Assembly: GCF_000332135.1 (NCBI RefSeq)
Contig: NZ_KB235896.1
Location: forward strand, 682,001-746,000
Direction of reading: 5' to 3'
DNA: 64,000 nt
Origin: Anabaena sp. PCC 7108
GTDB taxonomy: Bacteria; Cyanobacteriota; Cyanobacteriia; Cyanobacteriales; Nostocaceae
Made by a program: the position numbers and the translations under genes. The notes beneath the pieces were generated by a model, which worked only from the letters and a program-made list of their open reading frames with translations, was not told the DNA's origin and did no database searches. Within the stretch, counting starts at the first letter, position 1. Each line of letters opens with the position of its first letter. Below are positions 44,750 to 53,950 of the stretch, in pieces.

Positions 44750-46070
44750 ATGGCTTGGTCCGGTTATGTTTGGGGGGGCTTTAGTTTTACTGTCCTTGGG
44801 GTATCCAGTCGCCTTTTCTCTAGGTGGTGTAGCGATTTTATTCGGCATCATCGGTATTGCTTTGGGTGTTTTTGACCCGGTATTCCTCACAGCCATGCCA
44901 CAGCGGATTTTTGGCATCATGGCTAATTATACGCTGTTGGCTATCCCTTACTTCATTTTCATGGGGTCAATGTTGGAGAAATCTGGCATTGCGGAAAGGC
45001 TGTTAGAAACGATGGGAATTTTGTTAGGACGCTTGCGGGGTGGACTAGCTTTAGCTGTGGTGCTGGTGGGTGCGTTACTTGCAGCAACTACGGGTGTGGT
45101 AGCGGCCACAGTAGTAGCAATGGGTTTAATTTCTCTACCGATTATGCTGCGCTATGGTTACAACAAAGAATTAGCCACCGGTGTAATTGCGGCTTCAGGG
45201 ACTTTGGGGCAAATTATCCCCCCTAGTGTGGTATTGGTGGTTTTGGGTGATCAGTTGGGTATATCTGTCGGTGATTTATTTATTGGTTCAGTCATTCCTG
45301 GCTTGATGATGGCGGGGTCTTTTGCCCTTCATGTGCTAATTGTAGCATTTTTAAAGCCAGAGGTAGCGCCAGCTTTACCTGCCGAAGTACGGGAAATTGG
45401 CGGAAAAGCTTTGAGAAAGCGCGTAATTCAGGTAATGTTACCGCCATTGATTTTGATATTGTTGGTTTTGGGAAGTATCTTTTTTGGCTTGGCGACACCC
45501 ACAGAAGCCGGTGCGGTAGGATGTGCAGGTGCGATCGCCCTTGCTGCTGCTAACGGTCAACTAACTTTAGCATCTCTGCGTCAGGTATGTGATAACACTT
45601 TAAGAATTACCAGCATGGTAATTTTTATCCTGTTAGGTTCTACAGCTTTTAGTTTAGTATTTCGGGGATTAAATGGCGATCAATTCATGTTTGATGTGCT
45701 TTCTAATCTCCCTGGTGGTCAAGTTGGATTTTTAGCCCTGAGTATGACTGTAGTTTTCCTCTTGGGCTTTTTTATTGACTTCTTTGAAATTGCCTTTATC
45801 ATCGTTCCTTTGTTTGTTCCAGTCGCCCAAACTTTAGGAATTGATTTAGTTTGGTATGGTGTGATATTGGGAGCAAATTTACAAACTTCTTTCCTTACAC
45901 CTCCCTTTGGTTTTGCCTTATTTTATCTGCGCGGTGTCGCACCTCCAGAAGTAACAACTGGTGATATTTATCGCGGAGTAATTCCGTTTATTTTGCTGCA
46001 ATTGCTCGTGGTGCTTTTAATTATTATCTTTCCAGGAATTGTCAGTTTCTTACCTTCTTTGGGACGATAA
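44733..46070 (+). CDS. TRAP transporter large permease (DctM-like)
   Basis: 445 residues with about 12 membrane helices. DctM-family landmarks include MFGGALVLLSLGYPVAFSLGGVA near the start, the ATTGVVAATVVAMGLISLP segment, SGTLGQIIPPSVVLVVLG and LGANLQTSFLTPPFGFALFYLRGVAP at the sodium and substrate sites. An AGGAGG ribosome site lies 7-12 bases ahead of the ATG inside dctQ, so the two are coupled. The likely binding-protein partner lies 4.5 kb away on the opposite strand. Confidence 0.95.
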   Translation: MTLDYEWLGPVMFGGALVLLSLGYPVAFSLGGVAILFGIIGIALGVFDPVFLTAMPQRIFGIMANYTLLAIPYFIFMGSMLEKSGIAERLLETMGILLGRLRGGLALAVVLVGALLAATTGVVAATVVAMGLISLPIMLRYGYNKELATGVIAASGTLGQIIPPSVVLVVLGDQLGISVGDLFIGSVIPGLMMAGSFALHVLIVAFLKPEVAPALPAEVREIGGKALRKRVIQVMLPPLILILLVLGSIFFGLATPTEAGAVGCAGAIALAAANGQLTLASLRQVCDNTLRITSMVIFILLGSTAFSLVFRGLNGDQFMFDVLSNLPGGQVGFLALSMTVVFLLGFFIDFFEIAFIIVPLFVPVAQTLGIDLVWYGVILGANLQTSFLTPPFGFALFYLRGVAPPEVTTGDIYRGVIPFILLQLLVVLLIIIFPGIVSFLPSLGR

Positions 46071-46112
46071 GATCATATATCTCGTTCCCAGTCTCAGACT
46101 GGGAATGCTATC

Positions 46113-46295
46113 AAAGAGGTTCTACCTCTAATTTAATATTAGGCAGATCCTTGATGTTTCATTCCCATACAGAGTATAGGAATAAGAAAAACGAACCACA
46201 GAGGCACAGAGAACACAGAGAAAGAGGTTCTACCTCTACATTTAATATCAGGCAGATCCTTGATCTTTCATTCCCATACAAAGTAGAGGAATAAG
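46113..46295. repeat. 75-bp imperfect direct duplication
   Basis: AAAGAGGTTCTACCTCTA... ending GGAATAAG at 46113-46186 recurs at 46221-46295 with few changes. Each unit starts with the palindrome AGAGGTTCTACCTCT. The 34 bases between the two copies are a dispersed repeat (CGAACCACAGAGGCACAGAG core) that is also found inverted at 35741-35775. Confidence 0.9.
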
Positions 46296-46828
46296 CAACG
46301 AGAAATTTGGTGAGGTTAATTGTTCTACTGTTATTTTCTGCAATTCCCATACAATAATTACTCATAATCATGAGGACGCAGAAACCGCGTCCCTCATCTG
46401 TATAGTATGGCAATTAAGGAAAGCCACTAGCGATTTGTTTTACCCACCTGGAAATAATGTGTTTATGTGTTGTTATTATCTTTGTCTTCATTGTTGGAGG
46501 AGTTATATTTTATCTTTTTCATCACCCAAAGTAAAACTGCATCAGAAGACTTTTCAATTGCCCAAGTAATTAAAGCTGTTAAAAGAAGAGTAGAGATATC
46601 CATCAGAACTTCCCGCTATTGTTTTTTTTGCTTGACTATTTATATAAAATCAAATAAAAAATAGAGAAAAAAGATCCAAAAAATAGAATTTACTAGAATT
46701 TAATAGAAATCTTGCTCATTATGATTGATGATGTTATTTTGGAAATATCATAAGACCTACGCCAAAAACTCTCAAACTCTTATTATTCTGCGGTTGGTTA
46801 TTCTCTAAATCCTGCGCCGAAACTGCCT

Positions 46829-46957
46829 CAGAATGAATTCTGATAGCTTGCGTGGCATAGCCATGTCTAATAACAAAAGTCGTCTAAAGACGACTAAATA
46901 AAAATTAATAGTCCGTTTTAACGGACTTCGGCTATTAGACTGGGAATTCATTCCCAG
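46829..46957. repeat. Cluster of four palindromes upstream of the NACHT gene
   Basis: In order: CAGAATGAATTCTG (46829-46842), AGTCGTCTAAAGACGACT (46878-46895), AGTCCGTTTTAACGGACT (46910-46927) and CTGGGAATTCATTCCCAG (46940-46957). A small dispersed repeat (46841-46867) is embedded. This order of hairpins resembles palindromic repeat elements widespread in Nostocales, possibly remnants of IS200/IS605-type mobile DNA. Confidence 0.75.
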
Positions 46958-47024
46958 GCGGGTTATGAAGCTAATTGAGAATATTGAAATTGTCCATATA
47001 TAATTAATCAGTGAGGTGCAATTT

Positions 47025-50000
47025 ATGATATCCCCAGAACTGACAACATTACAACAAAAATTTCTGCAAGAGATTTCCAGAGAATTTCAATTTACTGGAG
47101 ATACACATCAAATATTTATAGTTCGATTCGACCCGAATTATTATGATATTGATGATGAAAAACAACTCGCTAATAAAATTGATTTTAATAAAGATAAAGA
47201 AATTGATGAAATTCAAAAAATCAGAGATGAATTAAGATTGAATATTTATCCTATTTTTAGAAAAAATAATTGTATTATAACTTCAGTAAAAGGTAGACCA
47301 CAAAAAGGAAATGAGCCTTGGAAACAGGCTTATAAATGGCTTTGGGAACAGAAATATCCTGAATGGCTTGCACAACAACAAACCCAAAATTATCAACCTG
47401 AACCCCAACCCGAAACCCTACAAATCAACTGGCGCGAAATATGCCAGAAAATGCTACAAAAACAGCAACATCAACAACGATTAAGACGACAAATCACCGA
47501 ATTAAAACACGAAATAGAAATCTTTGTCCCATTAGGCTTAATTCAACCGAAACCCGCACGACGTAAAGAAGAAGATAAAAAAGAAACACCCTTTCCCGAT
47601 GCGGCTGATGGTATGCAGCAATATGAATTAAAATCAGAAGAAATTACCAAACAATACGAATATCAGCAATTTATTGATGAAGTCATAGGCCAGCAAACCA
47701 AAAATTTAGCCATTATTGGAGAACCAGGGGCGGGAAAAACCACTTGGTTAAGCAAAATTGCCGAATATTTAGCTGATAATCCTGATTATCCTAGCCCTAT
47801 TTTTATTAATCTCAGTCGCTTAGACAATAGAACCCTAAAAGACTATTTACTGCATACTTGGCTAGAAGAGGCTTTAGAGTTTATTCCTTCTCAAAATACC
47901 GTTATACCCGCTTTAGTGGCAGATTTCCAGCAACAGTTTAAGCATAAGCGAGTGTGGTTGCTGTTGGATGGGGTGGATGAGATGAAAACCACCGAAAACT
48001 CACCTTTATCCCAACTCAATAGCCAATTAGAAGGATGGTTAACTTGGACTAGGGTAATTCTCACCTGTCGTCTCAATGTTTGGCAACCTAACCCCATAGC
48101 TAATTTTGAATACTATCGCACTCTGGCTTTTAGTGATGCCGAGTTGAGAAAATTTATTCAGCAGTGGTATGAAAAAGCGGAAAAACGGGAGTTAGGGGAA
48201 CAGTTACAGCAAAAGTTAACCGCACCCCAACACAGCCGCATTTTTGATTTAGTCAAAAACCCCTTGCGGTTGGCAATGTTGTGTCAGAGTTGGTATTTTT
48301 TGCAAGGGGAATTACCGGAAACTAAGGCGAATTTGTATCAGCGTTTTGTGGATGCAACTTATGAATGGAAAAAAGGGGAATTTGGAACTACAGCAGCGCA
48401 AAGACAACAGTTAAATCAGGCTTTGGGAAATTTGGCGTTGAGGATGATTGATAAACAAATCAGTCTCAAGGAGTCTGTGATTAAAGATGTCATGAGTTTA
48501 GAGGAGTTTGAGTTAGCAGAAAAGTTAGGTTGGTTAAATTGGGTTTATCGTGATCAAAAAACTGATGAAAGGGTTTATGCTTTCTTTCACCTGAGTTTTG
48601 CAGAATATTTTGCAGCTTGTGTGATTGATGATTGGGATTATTTTTTACCTAGAAATCATGTAGATAAACCTGTTGAGGGTAAGAAATATCGCATTTTTGA
48701 GAATGAGTGGAATGAGGTGTTTTTAGTGTGGTTTGGGCTAGTAAAAGACAAAGTATCACCTGATTTGAAAGAAGAGTTAATGAAAAAGTTGGTGAATTTT
48801 CAGGATGGTTGTAAAGATTTTTATATGTATCAATCCTATTTTTTAGCAGTTGCTGGTACTAGCGAATTTAGTCATAGGAATTTTACAGATGAAATTATAG
48901 AACAGGTTATGCAATGGACATTTATTAATGTTAACAATCAAAAAAATAACCATAGAATAAGTGCTTTTATTGAGAAGGAATTTAAAAGCTCACTTATACA
49001 GGCAAATTCTAATAGACTAATTCACTGTTTAACTAAGCAGCTATTATCTAATCAAGTTCCGGTTAACCGTTTGGAAGTTGCATTAATGTTACTTGAAAAA
49101 TCACATAACAATGAAGTTGCTGTTGAAATTATAGTTGATTATCTAGATAAATGTCAGGAAGCATACAACCGAACTAAACAGATTAATTTGCAAAGCATAA
49201 TAATCAAAAGAAAATTAGAAAAATTAGCTCCTATTAATCCACTTGCTATCTCTACTTTGACTAGGCTTTCGTCAAATCAGAAACAACATGATCAAAATTC
49301 TCAAATTCCTTCCAAGTTAGATTTTAATAGTTTATTTCAACTCCCCACTGGAAATCGAAATGATATTGAGAATTTTATAACCTTATTAGTAGAGATGGAC
49401 ATAGATAGTATCAAACAATCTATTTTTAAAATAAATGACATTGATACTCTGATTGGACTAATAGGTAAAAAAATTATTTTGAAACCGAGTATTCATAAAT
49501 TAGGACATCTCAATGCTATAGTGGATGTATTAGATAGGTTAAATATCAGTCATGATGACATAGCTTATAGATTTATTAAAGATATTAATTCCGTGTCCAT
49601 AGATAGGTTAGCAGAAATTGCTTCTAGCGACTCTACTGTTATTCCTAAACTATTTGAAATGCTTCATTGTAGTAAAGATATCAAGAGTAAACAGAAATTT
49701 CTGAATATTTTAGGAAAAGCAGCATCTAAAAACATCAATGCTACTGTAGCTTTGGTGAATATATTGCAAACTACAAAAGATTATGTAATTGGTATTAATG
49801 CTATCTACTTTATCAAAAAAATATTTAAACCTGATTTGCTGAAAGTAGTAATACAAGGGTTAAAAAACTACATGGAGGATATCGAAGATATAGAGGTATA
49901 TGAAATTCTCTGGCATTGCGCCCAAAATATGACCTATCCTGAATTTTACCGCGCTTGGCACGGTGAACTATCCCCAATTCTACCAAGCATGGCACGCCAC

Positions 50001-50054
50001 CACCACCCCCTAACCAACTCGAACAACAATACACCGATATTTATACCCAATTAA
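47025..50054 (+). CDS. NACHT-domain STAND NTPase with unknown N-terminal domain
   Basis: 1009 residues from the ATG at 47025, chosen because GAGG at 47013-47016 is then a well-spaced ribosome site; a GTG at 47016 is in frame. Residues 1-120 form a compact domain I do not recognise (ending RPQKGNEPWKQAYKWLWEQKYPEWL), followed by a Gln-rich coiled coil (about 120-170). The NACHT core has Walker A GEPGAGKT at 232-239 and Walker B VWLLLDGVDEM at 310-320. FFHLSFAEYFAA marks the winged-helix end. The C-terminal 400 residues are helical repeats. Such proteins sense invaders or stress and trigger an N-terminal effector. The reading frame is broken after YPEFYRAWHG, with the true C-terminus continuing in another frame (49982-50470). 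Confidence 0.85.
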   Translation: MISPELTTLQQKFLQEISREFQFTGDTHQIFIVRFDPNYYDIDDEKQLANKIDFNKDKEIDEIQKIRDELRLNIYPIFRKNNCIITSVKGRPQKGNEPWKQAYKWLWEQKYPEWLAQQQTQNYQPEPQPETLQINWREICQKMLQKQQHQQRLRRQITELKHEIEIFVPLGLIQPKPARRKEEDKKETPFPDAADGMQQYELKSEEITKQYEYQQFIDEVIGQQTKNLAIIGEPGAGKTTWLSKIAEYLADNPDYPSPIFINLSRLDNRTLKDYLLHTWLEEALEFIPSQNTVIPALVADFQQQFKHKRVWLLLDGVDEMKTTENSPLSQLNSQLEGWLTWTRVILTCRLNVWQPNPIANFEYYRTLAFSDAELRKFIQQWYEKAEKRELGEQLQQKLTAPQHSRIFDLVKNPLRLAMLCQSWYFLQGELPETKANLYQRFVDATYEWKKGEFGTTAAQRQQLNQALGNLALRMIDKQISLKESVIKDVMSLEEFELAEKLGWLNWVYRDQKTDERVYAFFHLSFAEYFAACVIDDWDYFLPRNHVDKPVEGKKYRIFENEWNEVFLVWFGLVKDKVSPDLKEELMKKLVNFQDGCKDFYMYQSYFLAVAGTSEFSHRNFTDEIIEQVMQWTFINVNNQKNNHRISAFIEKEFKSSLIQANSNRLIHCLTKQLLSNQVPVNRLEVALMLLEKSHNNEVAVEIIVDYLDKCQEAYNRTKQINLQSIIIKRKLEKLAPINPLAISTLTRLSSNQKQHDQNSQIPSKLDFNSLFQLPTGNRNDIENFITLLVEMDIDSIKQSIFKINDIDTLIGLIGKKIILKPSIHKLGHLNAIVDVLDRLNISHDDIAYRFIKDINSVSIDRLAEIASSDSTVIPKLFEMLHCSKDIKSKQKFLNILGKAASKNINATVALVNILQTTKDYVIGINAIYFIKKIFKPDLLKVVIQGLKNYMEDIEDIEVYEILWHCAQNMTYPEFYRAWHGELSPILPSMARHHHPLTNSNNNTPIFIPN

Positions 50055-50470
50055 AGCAACTGCAACCCACCTCCACCACCTATCCCATCCCCATCAACGC
50101 CGCCAACCTGGAAGGGAAAACGGCAGAAAAAGCCATAGCAAAAGGTATTTTAATCAAAATTTATGGCGAAATCTTTCCCAAACAAAAAGCCAACACCATA
50201 GAAGATATATTCGACTTAGAAAACGAACTCCAACCCCTGAGAGAACATCTAAAAACAGATAAAATCGCCCTCATTTTCTGTAACATTAATCCCCACCCAG
50301 AATTAATTAATTTCTGTCAGCAATTACAGAATCACTGGTTAAAAATCGCCTTGATTACCAATACACCAATAGCATCTCCCTTGAGTGGTTTTCTCCCTCA
50401 ACAGGATAATTTATTAGGGGTGGTTCAAACTTGGTTAGAGGAATCAGAGATGTTTGACCGAAGTTCATAA
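49982..50470 (+). pseudogene. Frame-shifted C-terminal part of the NACHT protein
   Basis: Open in the +2 frame relative to the upstream gene, about 160 codons, with PPPPPNQLEQQYTDIYTQLK near the start, TYPIPINAANLEGKTAEKAIAKG and KIALIFCNINPHPELINFCQQL, ending FDRSS. This resembles the C-terminal domain I associate with related Nostocales NACHT proteins. The +1 frame carries NYPQFYQAWHATTTP just before it, a second diverged version of TYPEFYRAWHG. At least two shifts separate it from the main frame, the last in a C-rich run. It has no start of its own. Confidence 0.75.
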
Positions 50471-50535
50471 AATCTTCCAATTCCTAAAACTGTTTGGCAT
50501 CTCGAAAGTTAAATTCGATATTGACCAATGAGATA

Positions 50536-51639
50536 TTACTTACTCTCAGCCGTCACAAAATTGGCATAGCTTAATTCATTGGTTTTATTCCATCTATAAA
50601 TCTGTTCTCTAAATTTTTTCCACCCTTCATAAACTTGCTTAAAAGTTGCATCCTTACTCGCATTTTCTTCATATATTTCAAAAGCAGCTTTTTTTGCAGC
50701 TTGCATAATTTCTTGACTGTAAGGAGTTAATTTAGTCCCACCAGCCAGTAATCTTGTTAATGCTTCCCCATTCAAAGCATCGTATTTAGTTAACATATTC
50801 ATATTGGCTTCAAAAGTTGCTGTTCTAAAAATTTCCTGGTATTCTTTGGGTAATTTATCCCAAGCATTCCGATTAACCAATACATCTAAAGTTGGTCCCG
50901 GTTCCCACCAACCAGGATAATAATAAAATTGCGCGGCTTTGTTTAAACCCAACTTCTCATCATCATAGGGTCCAACCCACTCCGCTGCATCAATTGCACC
51001 TCTATCTAATGCTAAATATATTTCTCCTCCGGGTAACACCTGCACATTTACCCCTAACTTAGACATAACTTGTCCCCCTAAACCGGGAATTCGCATTTTT
51101 AAGCCATTTAAGTCAGCAACAGATTTAATTTCTTTTTTGAACCATCCCCCCATTTGCGCCCCAGTATTACCAGCGGGAAAGTTGATAATATTAAAATCAG
51201 CATAAATTTTTTGCATGGCTTCTAGTCCACCACCCTGATACAACCAAGCATTCTGCTGTTGGGCGTTTAAACCAAAGGGTACGGTGGTAGCAAAAGCCAA
51301 TACAGGATTTTTACCTATGTAATAATAACTAGCTGTGTGACCACATTCCACAGTTCCGGCTTGGACTGCATCTAATACTTGCAAACCTGGTACTAATTCT
51401 CCAGCAGCAAAGGGAGTAATGGTGAAGCGGCCACCCGTCATTTCTTTGATTCGTTTGGCGATGGTTTCCGCACCAATATAAGTCCCTAACGTCTTTGTCC
51501 AGCTAGTAGTCATTCGCCATCTGACAGTGGGTAAACTACCTTGTACAGCAGTGGATGTACTGGTTTTAGCACAAGCTGCGGTGAGTGCGGCTGTTGCTGT
51601 AGCGATCGCCCCTGTGTTAATAATTTGTCTGCGTTTCAT
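50536..51639 (-). CDS. TRAP transporter substrate-binding protein (TakP/DctP-like)
   Basis: 367 residues. A twin-arginine signal ([25 protein letters not shown]) indicates Tat export, with a Cys at residue 23 that could be lipidated. The binding domain carries [54 protein letters not shown] and [14 protein letters not shown], which match TakP-type 2-oxoacid binding proteins as I recall them. Ligand is inferred to be a monocarboxylate or 2-oxoacid. It lies on the opposite strand to the permease genes, separated by the NACHT gene. Confidence 0.92.
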   Translation of the reverse strand: MKRRQIINTGAIATATAALTAACAKTSTSTAVQGSLPTVRWRMTTSWTKTLGTYIGAETIAKRIKEMTGGRFTITPFAAGELVPGLQVLDAVQAGTVECGHTASYYYIGKNPVLAFATTVPFGLNAQQQNAWLYQGGGLEAMQKIYADFNIINFPAGNTGAQMGGWFKKEIKSVADLNGLKMRIPGLGGQVMSKLGVNVQVLPGGEIYLALDRGAIDAAEWVGPYDDEKLGLNKAAQFYYYPGWWEPGPTLDVLVNRNAWDKLPKEYQEIFRTATFEANMNMLTKYDALNGEALTRLLAGGTKLTPYSQEIMQAAKKAAFEIYEENASKDATFKQVYEGWKKFREQIYRWNKTNELSYANFVTAESK

Positions 51640-51709
51640 AGTCTTTTTCTGATTTCCATTACTCTATCTTCTGGCTGATAGTGCAATGTATCAGGTTTTT
51701 TGGATCAAA

Positions 51710-51742
51710 AGATCCCCGACTTCTTCAAGAAGTCGGGGATCT
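51710..51742 (-). terminator. Perfect 16-bp-arm palindrome between NDH-like and TRAP genes
   Basis: AGATCCCCGACTTCTT and AAGAAGTCGGGGATCT flank a single central C. On the minus strand it follows the NDH-like stop at 51750 and leads into TTTTGATCC, so termination is plausible. It also lies 71 bp upstream of the TRAP binding-protein start, mirroring the copy at 44107-44139. Confidence 0.7.
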
Positions 51743-51749
51743 GCGGTTT

Positions 51750-52910
51750 TCAAGAATGGCGGAATTGTGCCATAAAACGGCGATCAATACAGTCTTTCCC
51801 ATGCCACAATAATTGATGAGGTGGTAAGGTGAAATCTCCTCTTGTAGCTACTGCGCGTCCGTCACCTGTGCCAATTAAACTTAAATACTCTTTTTGTGGT
51901 TTGTAGGGTTTTAGTGATTTATTTAAAATCGTCCTTCGCAAATTTTCATACAACGGTTTACCTTGACGCACTGCAAAAACACCTGCTTTTGGTAAGTGAT
52001 AATTAATCATTGTGGCAATATCACCTGCTGCAAAAATTTGGGGATGACTAACAGATTGCAAATTATCATTGACTAAAATAAAACCTTTTTCATCTGTAGT
52101 AATTCCTGAATCTTTGACCCAATTTGCGGCTGATGCTTGTGTTACCCAAAACACGCGATCGCACTTTAATATTAACCCAGATTCAGATTGAATTTCTACT
52201 TTTTCATTAGTTGCTGGTCTAACTTGACACACATTTTCACCCAGATGTAATTTTACACCTTTATTAATTAAAACTGCTTGCATAATTTTCCGCACAGTTG
52301 GGTGATGATTTGGCATTAATTCTCCTGTGCGTTGCCATAAATGCACTTCTAGATTTTCACTTCCTAATTTCTGTAAACCTGCGAGCATTGATAACGCTAA
52401 TTCTACACCTCCAGCCCCACCACCAACAATACTAATACATAGCGGTTTTTGGGGTCTTTTAATAACCATTTCCTGCAATTTATACCAGTGTTCTAAAAGT
52501 TGTTTAACTGGTTTAGCTGCAATTGTATATTCTGCCGCACCTGGTAGAGATAATTTCGCTGGAGTGCTGCCAATATCAATAGAGAGAATATCAAAATCTA
52601 TCGCAGATCCGTTAGCACAAAAAACCTGTTTATTTTCTAAATCCAGACCTACTACTTGATCAAGATACAACTGAGCATTAGCAAATTTGCTTAAATTTTG
52701 CAAGTCAATATGACATTGAGAATAATTATAAAATCCGGCAATATGTCCGGGTAACATCCCAGAGTAGGGTGTATATTGATCTGGAGTAATTAAGGTTAAA
52801 TTTACTCCAGCTACAGGGTTATTACTAAACAGGTTTAAAACAATGGAATGACTATGGCCACCACCAATCAGAACTATGTTTTTGAGTATTGGCTGGGTAT
52901 TTGCTTGCAT
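51750..52910 (-). CDS. NDH-2-like FAD-dependent oxidoreductase (SelD-partner type, stand-alone)
   Basis: 386 residues. The N-terminal FAD loop is NIVLIGGGHSHSIVLNLF, with an unusual GGGHSH sequence. TPYSGMLPGHIAGFY, the NAD-binding SIVGGGAGGVELALSM and the C-terminal FAAGDIATM complete a pyridine nucleotide-disulfide oxidoreductase fold. This version is the one I know as the N-terminal half of cyanobacterial proteins fused to selenophosphate synthetase SelD. Here the chain ends at DCIDRRFMAQFRHS with no SelD part and none is in the window. It may be an independent quinone reductase. Confidence 0.8.
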   Translation of the reverse strand: MQANTQPILKNIVLIGGGHSHSIVLNLFSNNPVAGVNLTLITPDQYTPYSGMLPGHIAGFYNYSQCHIDLQNLSKFANAQLYLDQVVGLDLENKQVFCANGSAIDFDILSIDIGSTPAKLSLPGAAEYTIAAKPVKQLLEHWYKLQEMVIKRPQKPLCISIVGGGAGGVELALSMLAGLQKLGSENLEVHLWQRTGELMPNHHPTVRKIMQAVLINKGVKLHLGENVCQVRPATNEKVEIQSESGLILKCDRVFWVTQASAANWVKDSGITTDEKGFILVNDNLQSVSHPQIFAAGDIATMINYHLPKAGVFAVRQGKPLYENLRRTILNKSLKPYKPQKEYLSLIGTGDGRAVATRGDFTLPPHQLLWHGKDCIDRRFMAQFRHS

Positions 52911-53206
52911 TTACAGATTTAAGTAAATTTCCTGAACAATTAAAATAATTCGTAATTAAGTTTTGCAATAGGAATTCAGATAATGCCACAAAACTTGACC
53001 TTTATAGAAGCCGGGAACTTCAACCCACGGAACTTGTTAAATATAACTTAAGTATAAGTTAAATATAAGTTAAATATAAAATAAATCGATTTTATCATGA
53101 TCGTTCTCTATTAGAGGTGAATACTAAGTGATAGTCAGAAGAATTAACAATTTATCAATAGGTTTAACGCATATTTTTCTTAATCAACAACTATAGCCAT
53201 AACTTT

Positions 53207-53950
53207 ATGAGTATAAGTTTTAACTTTTTACAATGCTTAAATTCAGTGCGCCGATTCAAAACGCCTCATTCAAAAAAGATCATCCTGTGGATGCTAGGAA
53301 TTCAAGAACGTTTAAAACATACTCAACAAAATAACTCATATCAACAGTATTTAATGAATGTCATACCGATACTTGAGAATAATTCCATTGAAGCCAGTCT
53401 ATCTGCAATTAATGATTTAGAGCATCTTGCTAAAATCCAACCGCAATATCACTGGATAATTATGGATATGTTAACTAATTTTGTGAGAAATAAAGCTCCT
53501 ATTATTTCTCCAACAGAATTAATGATTAATTCTTCGATAAATATCCAACAACTAATTCAAGCAGCCATTACTGTGATTGGCATGAGAGATGTCACAAAAG
53601 ACCCAGAAAATGACCAGATTGACTTAAGTTATACAAATTTAATGGGGTTAAATTTATCTGGTGTAAACCTCGCAAAAACTAACCTTTATCAAGCCAATTT
53701 ATCTAATGCTAATCTTACTAGTGCAAACTTAGAAGGAGCAATTCTCAGTGCAGCAAATCTCAGTGGTGCAAACCTTAATCTGGCTAATCTATCCGGTGCA
53801 ATTCTCAGTGCAGCAAATCTCACTGGTGCGGATCTTTCTAATGCTAACTTGCATCGAGCTAACTTGTATTTAGCTAGTTTGCAGAATGCAATTTTGCATG
53901 ATACTATTCTTAATAGTGCAAATTTAAGAGAAACTAAGTTTAGTGTTTAG
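53207..53950 (+). CDS. Pentapeptide-repeat protein with conserved helical N-domain
   Basis: 247 residues. Residues about 55-140 form a helical module (LSAINDLEHLAKIQPQYHWI, IMDMLTNFVRNKAPI, IQQLIQAAITVIGMRD) that also occurs in the protein at 54310. From about 145 a run of A(N/D)LxX pentapeptides forms a right-handed beta-helix (TNLYQANLSNANLTSANLEG...). No membrane helix is evident. Function unknown; pentapeptide proteins often mediate protein contacts. The 296 bases upstream are AT-rich with two AAGTTAAATAT direct repeats near 53056-53078. Confidence 0.88.
   Translation: MSISFNFLQCLNSVRRFKTPHSKKIILWMLGIQERLKHTQQNNSYQQYLMNVIPILENNSIEASLSAINDLEHLAKIQPQYHWIIMDMLTNFVRNKAPIISPTELMINSSINIQQLIQAAITVIGMRDVTKDPENDQIDLSYTNLMGLNLSGVNLAKTNLYQANLSNANLTSANLEGAILSAANLSGANLNLANLSGAILSAANLTGADLSNANLHRANLYLASLQNAILHDTILNSANLRETKFSV

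Larger units (their letters stand above)
46071..47024. other. Repeat-rich gap between TRAP permease and NACHT genes
   Basis: About 950 bases without a supported gene. It contains a CAGTCTGAGACTG-type palindrome just after dctM (46088-46104), a 74-75 bp duplication (46113-46186 and 46221-46295), a dispersed repeat (46187-46221) and a run of palindromes (46829-46957). A 25-codon hydrophobic frame at 46457-46534 (MCLCVVIIFVFIVGGVIFYL...) lacks a good ribosome site and is not called. Confidence 0.55.

Noticed and set aside
46457-46534. 25-codon hydrophobic frame (MCLCVVIIFVFIVGGVIFYL...)
   Set aside because: No convincing ribosome-binding site and no similarity; AT-rich DNA often yields such frames.
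46467-46664. 65-codon plus-strand frame in the gap before the NACHT gene
   Set aside because: No domain, odd composition and no ribosome site; treated as non-coding.
47016-47024. GTG start of the NACHT gene
   Set aside because: The GTG overlaps the GAGGTG ribosome site that suits the ATG at 47025.
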